This document shows positions 1 to 5,234 of a stretch of 5,234 bases of DNA, one piece after another. Origin of the DNA: an uncultured Clostridia bacterium (lineage in GTDB: Bacteria; Bacillota; Clostridia; TANB77; CAG-508); contig CAKPKZ010000108.1 of the NCBI GenBank assembly GCA_934167435.1, positions 1 through 5,234 on the forward strand, in the 5' to 3' direction. Made by a program: the position numbers and the translations under genes. The notes beneath the pieces were generated by a model. It was not told the DNA's origin. It saw nothing but the letters and a program-made list of their open reading frames with translations, and did no database searches. Each line of letters begins with the position of its first letter. The first letter of the stretch is position 1.

Positions 1-1
1 T

Positions 2-2992
2 AGCAATACTCCGTGGGGAAAAATTTTATTAGAAGATGCAAAACAAGAATTAATAGATGATATTGTAATTTTAAAAGATATTCATAAATCATTGCAAGAG
101 GATGAAAAATTAGAAAAATTTGAACAAACAATAGCTCAAGACATAAAACAACTAGAAATATTACAAAACAATTTAGAAAACTGGGATAAATCATTTGAAA
201 TTTATAGTAACATAAATTTTTCAACATGGCCACGAAATAAAGTAGAATCAGAAATAAAAGAAGAAGCTAAGAAAATTAGAGATGATGTAAAGAAAAAATT
301 ATCTGGTAAATTAAACAAAATTTTTATTTGTAACTCAAAAACAGCAAATGAAGATATATATAGTACATATAATACACTAAAAAATTTAGAAGACTTAATA
401 TTAGAATTTCAAACTAAATTTTTTAAAAAGAAAAGAGAAAAGAACATTGTAGACTTTAATGACATTGAACATTTTGCATTAGAACTTTTATTAAAATTAG
501 ATGAAAATGGTAAATTAGTTGAAACTCAAGTTGCAAAAAAATATCAAGAAAAATATGAAGAAATAGCAATAGATGAATACCAAGACAGCAATTTAGTTCA
601 AGAATATATAATGGGAGCAGTGTCTAAAAAAAATAACATTTTTATGGTTGGTGACGTAAAACAAAGTATATATAAATTTAGGCAAGCTATGCCAGAATTA
701 TTTTTAAGTAAATATTATAAATATTCTAATATAAGTGAAAGAAAAAAGGGCGATAATCTAAAAATACAATTATTTAAAAACTTTAGAAGTAGAGAAAATG
801 TTTTAAATTTTACAAACATAATATTTGAAAACATTATGAGTAAAGATTTAGGAGATGTAGATTACACAAAAGAAGAATTTTTAAATTTAGGAGCAGAAGA
901 TTACGAAGACCTAAATCAAGATTTAAAAGCAGAAATTGATATTATAGATATAAAAGAAGATGATGAAACTAATATTAATAGTTATGAAAAAGAAGACCAA
1001 GAAGAACAAATAATGCCAGAAGAACGAATAGAAAATATTGAATTAGAAGCTAGATTTGTAGCAAATAAAATTAAAGATTTAATAAAAAATAAATATCAAG
1101 TTTTTGATAGAAAAACAAAAAAGTTTAGAAATGTTACTTATAAAGATATAGTAATATTACTACGTTCTACAAAAGATAAAGCAAATGTATTTGAAAGGGA
1201 AATTATAAAATTAAATATGCCAGTTTTTTCAGATACTTCTCAGGCATATTTAGACTCTATAGAAATAGAAACAGTAATGAGCGTATTAAAAGTTATAGAC
1301 AATCCAATTCAAGACATACCACTTGTAACAGTTTTAAGATCAAGTATTGGTAATTTTAATGATAATGAACTAATGACAATACGTTTAACTGATAAGCAAG
1401 ACAACTTTTATACTGCTATGAAAAAAGCACAGTTAAGTGTAGATAATAAATTGAGAGAAAAAATTAACAGTTTCTTAAATCAATTAGATACTTGGAGAAA
1501 AGAAAAAGAATATTTAGCACTAGATGAACTTATATGGAAAATAATTTATGTAGATACCAATTTTTATAATGATGTTTTAAAAATGCCAAATGGTATATTA
1601 AAACAGGAAAATTTAAAAATGTTATTTGAGCGTGCTAAACAATACGAAAAGGTTAGTTTTAAAGGAGTATTTAATTTTATAAAATTTATAGATAAAATTA
1701 AATTAAGCAGTGGAGATTTAGGATCTGCAAAATTAATTGGAGAAAATGATAATGTTATTAGAATTATGAGTATTCATAAAAGTAAAGGATTAGAATTCCC
1801 AGTAGTATTTTTAGCTAATACAGGAAAACAATTTAATATGCAAGATGTTAAGCAAGATGCGATTTTGTTAAATCAAGACTTAGGAATTGGTGCGAAATAT
1901 ATTGACTATGACTTGCAAGCGGAATACGATACTTTAACAAGAGCAGCTGTAAAAAACAAGATAATAAATGAGAATATTTCAGAAGAAATGAGAGTTTTAT
2001 ATGTAGCGTTAACAAGGGCAAAAGAAAAATTATTTGTTACATCTGTACTAACAGATGCTAAAAAACATATTGAAGATTTAAAGGTTCAAAAAGAAAGATA
2101 TAGTAAAAGTAATAATAAAATAAATACTATATTAATAAAAAAATGTAAAACATATATAGACTGGATTATATTAGTAGGTTTATATGAAAAGGGAAATATA
2201 GAACAAATATCTAATTTCAATGTTTTGAAAAAAAGAGATATAATGCAAGAATTAAAAAATACTAATATAGAAAATGTTAAAACAATAGAAACTGAGAACA
2301 AACCAAATAAAAAAGAAGAGGAAACAAATAACATATGGGAATATCCATATATTATTGATACAATTATTCCGACAAAAACTTCTGTGACCAAATTAAAACA
2401 AGCAAATATCGATACAATTAATTCACAAATAAATTTGGCTAAACCAGAATTTTTAAAAGAATCAGAACAAATAAAACTTACTAGTGCCCAAAAAGGAACT
2501 TTAATTCATTTATGTATGCAACATTTAAATGAAAAAGAAGAATATGACATAAATAAAGTTAAAGAGTTAATAAATAGTTTGAAATTAAAAGGAATAATAA
2601 CCGATATAGAAGCTCAGAATATTAATCCTAATAGCATACTTAAATTTACTAGAAGTGAAATATTTAAACAATTAAAACAAGCAAAGGAAATCAATAAAGA
2701 AAAGCCATTTTATATTACAATACCAGCAAATCAAATAGATGAAAAATACTCTTCACAAGAAGTATTGGTACAAGGAATTATAGATTTGTATTATACCAAT
2801 AAAGAAAATGAGCTGGTGCTTGTTGATTACAAAACAGATTACATAGAAAATGGGAATGAAGAAGAATTAATAAGTAAATATAAAACACAGTTGAATTTAT
2901 ATAGAAGAGCTTTAGAAGAAGCACTAAGAAGAAAAGTAGATAAAACATATATTTATTCTGTATATCTTGGAAAAATATTGAAAATAGGCTAA
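2..2992 (+). CDS. addA: ATP-dependent helicase/nuclease subunit A (AddA), 5'-partial
   Basis: AddA is the 3'-5' helicase and one of the two nucleases of AddAB, which resects double-strand breaks and prepares 3' tails for RecA in the cytoplasm. The frame is open to the left edge, so the TTG at 92 is not a start. 996 residues are visible; about 200-250 N-terminal residues, with Walker A, are missing compared with the usual length near 1,230. Visible UvrD-type motifs: II, DEYQDSN (572-592, residues 191-197); III, VGDVKQSIYKFRQ (647-685); IV, FKNFRSRENV (773-802); V, IHKSKGLEFPVVF (1772-1810); VI, EEMRVLYVALTRAKEKL (1982-2032). The C-terminal RecB-family nuclease has GTLIH (His836), GIIDL (Asp928), VDYKTD (Asp942, Lys944) and QLNLY (Gln963, Tyr967), so it looks catalytically complete. 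An acidic, low-complexity stretch (about 935-1045) precedes the 1B/2B region. addB usually lies just upstream but is outside the window. Identification is firm. Confidence 0.97.
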   Translation, partial: SNTPWGKILLEDAKQELIDDIVILKDIHKSLQEDEKLEKFEQTIAQDIKQLEILQNNLENWDKSFEIYSNINFSTWPRNKVESEIKEEAKKIRDDVKKKLSGKLNKIFICNSKTANEDIYSTYNTLKNLEDLILEFQTKFFKKKREKNIVDFNDIEHFALELLLKLDENGKLVETQVAKKYQEKYEEIAIDEYQDSNLVQEYIMGAVSKKNNIFMVGDVKQSIYKFRQAMPELFLSKYYKYSNISERKKGDNLKIQLFKNFRSRENVLNFTNIIFENIMSKDLGDVDYTKEEFLNLGAEDYEDLNQDLKAEIDIIDIKEDDETNINSYEKEDQEEQIMPEERIENIELEARFVANKIKDLIKNKYQVFDRKTKKFRNVTYKDIVILLRSTKDKANVFEREIIKLNMPVFSDTSQAYLDSIEIETVMSVLKVIDNPIQDIPLVTVLRSSIGNFNDNELMTIRLTDKQDNFYTAMKKAQLSVDNKLREKINSFLNQLDTWRKEKEYLALDELIWKIIYVDTNFYNDVLKMPNGILKQENLKMLFERAKQYEKVSFKGVFNFIKFIDKIKLSSGDLGSAKLIGENDNVIRIMSIHKSKGLEFPVVFLANTGKQFNMQDVKQDAILLNQDLGIGAKYIDYDLQAEYDTLTRAAVKNKIINENISEEMRVLYVALTRAKEKLFVTSVLTDAKKHIEDLKVQKERYSKSNNKINTILIKKCKTYIDWIILVGLYEKGNIEQISNFNVLKKRDIMQELKNTNIENVKTIETENKPNKKEEETNNIWEYPYIIDTIIPTKTSVTKLKQANIDTINSQINLAKPEFLKESEQIKLTSAQKGTLIHLCMQHLNEKEEYDINKVKELINSLKLKGIITDIEAQNINPNSILKFTRSEIFKQLKQAKEINKEKPFYITIPANQIDEKYSSQEVLVQGIIDLYYTNKENELVLVDYKTDYIENGNEEELISKYKTQLNLYRRALEEALRRKVDKTYIYSVYLGKILKIG

Positions 2993-3006
2993 ATATCTGC
3001 TATAAT
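2978..3006 (+). promoter_or_regulatory. Sigma-A-type promoter for the FxLYD-like gene
   Basis: TTGAAA (2978-2983) and TATAAT (3001-3006) are separated by exactly 17 nt. The -10 box is preceded by TGC (2998-3000), giving an extended -10. This matches the housekeeping consensus except at one -35 position. The -35 box coincides with Leu and Lys codons near the end of addA, and the stop codon of addA (2990-2992) lies in the spacer. The predicted transcription start is about 3012-3014, leaving a leader of about 30 nt. AT-rich DNA gives many chance -10 boxes; the hexamer pair, ideal spacing and TGn together make this one credible. Confidence 0.75.
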
Positions 3007-3027
3007 ATATAATATGATAAAAGAAAT

Positions 3028-3032
3028 GGAGA
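3028..3032 (+). promoter_or_regulatory. Ribosome binding site of the FxLYD-like gene
   Basis: GGAGA lies 9 nt before the ATG at 3042, a good Shine-Dalgarno match at normal spacing. It supports 3042 as the true start. The ATG at 3014 has no comparable site, is out of frame with 3042, and sits at the predicted transcription start. Confidence 0.8.
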
Positions 3033-3041
3033 ATAAATAAT

Positions 3042-3509
3042 ATGAGTAAAACAAAGAAAATATTTAAATATATATTATGGATAATTGTATTTTTTATATT
3101 ATCAGAATTATTAATAAATGTAGGATTAAATTCAACATATAAACCAATAGAACAAAAAAGTTCGATACCACAAGTTAATGTTTATCAAGCAGAGGCAACT
3201 CTTGTAAATGGAAGAATACGAGGAATCATTAACAATACTGGAACACCGAATATACAAGGAAAATATTTAAAAGTAGATATTTATTCTGCAAGAGATGTGA
3301 GATTAGGAACAAAATATATTAACTTAGCAAATGTAGAACCAGGAAAGACAGATTCGTTTGAAGTTTTTTACAAGTTACAAAACTCTAGTTATTATAACAT
3401 TAGTATTGTAGATGAAATGGAACAAGTTGACGATAAACCATTTTTTTCTCAAGATTTTATTCAACAAAAAATAATATATTGGGTATTACTAGCTATAATA
3501 TTAGGGTAA
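3042..3509 (+). CDS. Small membrane-anchored protein with FxLYD-like extracytoplasmic domain
   Basis: This 155-residue protein has unknown function. A short basic N-terminus (KTKK) leads into a hydrophobic helix at about residues 10-29, which would act as an uncleaved signal anchor with the N-terminus inside. Glu22 interrupts that helix. Residues about 45-125 resemble the FxLYD fold: GRIRGIINNTG (57-67), then VDIYSARDVRLGT (78-90), then VEPGKTDSFEV (98-108), the pattern of a beta-sandwich with the Gly-Thr and PG-T-x-x-F elements typical of the domain. The protein ends in a hydrophobic run, residues 144-155 (starting IIYWVLL), too short for a normal membrane helix. The gene follows addA by 49 nt on the same strand and has its own promoter and ribosome binding site. 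It stops one base before the shared terminator. The FxLYD assignment is by eye; the membrane anchor is clearer than the domain name. No enzymatic residues are evident. Confidence 0.8.
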   Translation: MSKTKKIFKYILWIIVFFILSELLINVGLNSTYKPIEQKSSIPQVNVYQAEATLVNGRIRGIINNTGTPNIQGKYLKVDIYSARDVRLGTKYINLANVEPGKTDSFEVFYKLQNSSYYNISIVDEMEQVDDKPFFSQDFIQQKIIYWVLLAIILG

Positions 3510-3510
3510 A

Positions 3511-3555
3511 AAAAATATCGCAAGGAGAAATTAAATTCTTTCTTGCGATATTTTT
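3511..3555. terminator. Bidirectional intrinsic terminator between convergent genes
   Basis: Perfect 14-bp inverted arms, AAAAATATCGCAAG (3511-3524) and CTTGCGATATTTTT (3542-3555), flank a 17-nt loop that can shrink by a few wobble pairs. Read on the minus strand, the hairpin ends in eight U residues (3515 down to 3508), a classic terminator for rqcH. Read on the plus strand, it ends in five U residues, enough to serve the FxLYD-like gene. The right arm is coding sequence for the last residues of RqcH, and the rqcH stop codon (3533-3531) lies in the loop. Confidence 0.85.
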
Positions 3556-5234
3556 GGATTTACATTTAAAGTTTCATTATTTGTATAAATAACCATACCA
3601 GGTTTTGAGTTTGAAGCTTTTTTTACATATTTAACTTCACAAAAATCAACAGGAACATTGGAAGAAGAACAAGCTTTACTGTAATAAGCTGCAATTTGGG
3701 CACATTTTATTAAAATGTTATAATCTGGCATAGGCGAATTGTTTAACTGAAGTATAACATGGCTTCCATGTATATCTTTAGTGTGGAACCATATATCAGA
3801 TTTTTTTGCATATTTTAATGTTAAATAATCATTTTCTTTATTATTTCTACCTACTAAAACAGTAAAATTATCAACTTTATATTTTATAGGATTGAACGAT
3901 ACATTTTTATTTTTGCTTAATTTAGATTTTTTTAATTTATATGATTTTTTGCTTTGCTGTTTAGTGTTTTTAAAAATTACATTTTCAGAAATTTCTTCAT
4001 AAATATCTAAAACGTCTTCAATATTTTCACTTTTTTGTAATTCGTAAACAATGCTTTCTATATAATCTAATTCTTTCATAGTTTCCTGCTTTTGCAATGT
4101 TACAATTTCTAAAGTGTTTTTTAATTTATTATACTTTTTAAAATATCTTTTAGCATTTATATTAGGTAAATATTTTTTATCAAGAGGTATTGATATTAAA
4201 TTATTATTATCATAATAATTTTCAACTTCAATAGAGTCTAAATTATATCCAGGTAATTGGTACAAATTAGCAGTAATTAATTCACCATAAAGTTTGTATT
4301 TATCCATGTTTTTACACTCTTCCAATTTTGCATTAATATTATCTAAACGAGTAGTATATTTTTTTAATTTCCCAAGTATTAATTTTAAAACAGAATCTCT
4401 ATAGACTTTAAATTGCTCTAAAGTTTCTTTTTTATAATAAAAGTCATCTATAAAAAAATTAAGACTAAAAGCAGAAGGAGCAGTTGTAGTAGCCGATAAA
4501 AAATAATCTTTTTCATAGAACTGAAATTCTAAGTTTCCAGAATCTATGCTATTAATAATATTAACTATATAATTATATAGTTTTTCTAAAGAATCAGTAT
4601 TAATTGTTAAAATATTTAACTTATAAAATATTGCGTTTATAAATGCTTTGCATATTCCATTAAAAGTGTTAGAAATAGTGCTTGCAATATTTTTAGGCGT
4701 TAATGAATCTAAATTTTTTAAATCTAGTTTTAATAAAAAATCGCTAAAGTTTTGTACTTCTAAAAAGTTTTGTTTTGATGTGGTAGGGAATACATACTTT
4801 ACGTGTGGTATTATATTTCTGTAAGAATCAGATTCACTACGTGTATGTCGTAAACTATCAATAATAGTATTAGTATCATCTAATAAAATAATATTACTAT
4901 GTTTTCCCATAAGTTCAATTACTATTTTTTTACTTATTAAATCATCAACATCGTCAAAACCTTCAAATTCTAATATAACAAGTCTTTCTAAATTAGAAGT
5001 AATTACGTTTTTTATATGTAATCCTAAAATATGCTTTCTTAAAAGCATACAAAAATTAGGAGCAACTTTAGGGTTTGCCTTAGAATGGGTGGTAAGGTTT
5101 AATCTACAATTTTGTGAATTAATACATATATTTAATGCATAGTTTGTTCCATGCAAATAAAAACCTAGAACAATGTCATTTTTGCTAGGTTGAAAAATTT
5201 TATCTATTCGTGCTCCAGGAAGACTTTGTAGTTC
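3531..5234 (-). CDS. rqcH: Ribosome quality control factor RqcH (FbpA/NFACT family), 5'-partial
   Basis: RqcH binds obstructed 50S subunits carrying peptidyl-tRNA and, with RqcP, adds C-terminal alanine tails that mark the nascent chain for proteolysis. Older annotations call the family fibronectin-binding protein A. The frame is open to the right edge, so the TTG at 5156 is internal; upstream codons read GARIDKIFQP, the conserved NFACT-N start region. 567 residues are visible, with about 14 missing by comparison with B. subtilis RqcH. NFACT-N includes FCMLLRKHI (61-69) and LMGKHSNIIL (108-117). A helix-hairpin-helix region follows (about 170-205), then a long coiled coil (about 270-420) containing YGELITANLY and the signature LDKKYLPNINAKRYFKKYNK (near 349-368). 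A lysine-rich linker (about 420-445) leads to NFACT-R, with SDIWFHTKDIHGSHVIL (near 478-495) and KPGMVIYTN near the end. The acidic residue equivalent to Asp97 is Glu. Its promoter is outside the window. Confidence 0.96.
   Translation of the reverse strand, partial: ELQSLPGARIDKIFQPSKNDIVLGFYLHGTNYALNICINSQNCRLNLTTHSKANPKVAPNFCMLLRKHILGLHIKNVITSNLERLVILEFEGFDDVDDLISKKIVIELMGKHSNIILLDDTNTIIDSLRHTRSESDSYRNIIPHVKYVFPTTSKQNFLEVQNFSDFLLKLDLKNLDSLTPKNIASTISNTFNGICKAFINAIFYKLNILTINTDSLEKLYNYIVNIINSIDSGNLEFQFYEKDYFLSATTTAPSAFSLNFFIDDFYYKKETLEQFKVYRDSVLKLILGKLKKYTTRLDNINAKLEECKNMDKYKLYGELITANLYQLPGYNLDSIEVENYYDNNNLISIPLDKKYLPNINAKRYFKKYNKLKNTLEIVTLQKQETMKELDYIESIVYELQKSENIEDVLDIYEEISENVIFKNTKQQSKKSYKLKKSKLSKNKNVSFNPIKYKVDNFTVLVGRNNKENDYLTLKYAKKSDIWFHTKDIHGSHVILQLNNSPMPDYNILIKCAQIAAYYSKACSSSNVPVDFCEVKYVKKASNSKPGMVIYTNNETLNVNPKISQERI

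Noticed and set aside
92..94. TTG as the start of addA
   Set aside because: The frame is open with plausible sequence (SNTPWGKILLED...) to the left edge, there is no ribosome binding site, and helicase motif I is still missing, so the gene begins outside the window.
1918..1922. AGCGG, the B. subtilis AddAB Chi sequence, inside addA
   Set aside because: A single 5-mer is about what chance gives in a window this size, and the Chi sequence of this organism is unknown.
2086..2391. 101-codon open frame on the minus strand within addA
   Set aside because: It lies wholly inside the well-supported addA frame. Its hydrophobic Ile/Phe/Leu-rich translation is what the reverse complement of an Asn/Lys/Glu-rich gene produces.
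3522..3527. AAGGAG, a strong Shine-Dalgarno match in the convergent gap
   Set aside because: No ATG, GTG or TTG follows at a usable distance on the plus strand, and the bases are explained by the terminator stem and loop.
4198..4221. 10-bp inverted repeat with a 4-nt loop, all A/T arms
   Set aside because: It comes from a run of Asn/Tyr/Asp codons (NYYDNNN) in the RqcH coiled-coil region. The low complexity of these codons explains it.
4563..4582. Perfect 20-bp palindrome AACTATATAATTATATAGTT followed by T residues
   Set aside because: It is almost purely A/T, has no loop for a stable RNA hairpin, and lies in coding sequence of rqcH. In DNA this AT-rich such palindromes arise by chance; at most it is a weak protein-binding candidate.
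5154..5156. TTG as the start of rqcH on the minus strand
   Set aside because: The 26 codons upstream encode the conserved NFACT-N beginning (PGARIDKIFQP), so the true start is beyond the right edge.

Overview
The window is very AT-rich (roughly a quarter G+C, judged by eye) and gene-dense. All three genes end in TAA, TGG encodes Trp, and no TGA lies inside a reading frame, so the standard bacterial code fits. An AddA-type helicase-nuclease, a bacterial RqcH/FbpA (NFACT) protein and purine-rich GGAG ribosome binding sites point to a low-GC Bacillota, most likely a clostridial lineage. I cannot name a genus or species.

Layout, left to right. (1) Positions 2-2992, plus strand: the C-terminal 996 residues of AddA, the helicase/nuclease subunit of the AddAB (RexAB) double-strand-break repair enzyme. 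Its N-terminus, including the Walker A motif, lies off the left edge. (2) A 49-nt gap holding a strong sigma-A-type promoter, whose -35 box sits inside the last addA codons, and a good ribosome binding site. (3) Positions 3042-3509, plus strand: a small membrane-anchored protein with an FxLYD-like extracytoplasmic domain. (4) A 21-nt convergent gap and a hairpin that looks like a shared bidirectional terminator. It overlaps the 3' end of the next gene. (5) Positions 3531-5234, minus strand: nearly all of RqcH (older name FbpA), the ribosome quality control factor. Only about its first 14 residues lie off the right edge.

Both large genes are intact across the visible part and carry the catalytic or signature residues of their families, with one conservative substitution in RqcH. 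They belong to different processes, recombinational repair and rescue of stalled ribosomes, and share only a convergent border. There is no gene-free stretch longer than 300 bases. I saw no mobile element, CRISPR array, tRNA, rRNA or riboswitch, and no sign of a new multi-gene system. The least characterised item is the small FxLYD-like membrane protein.
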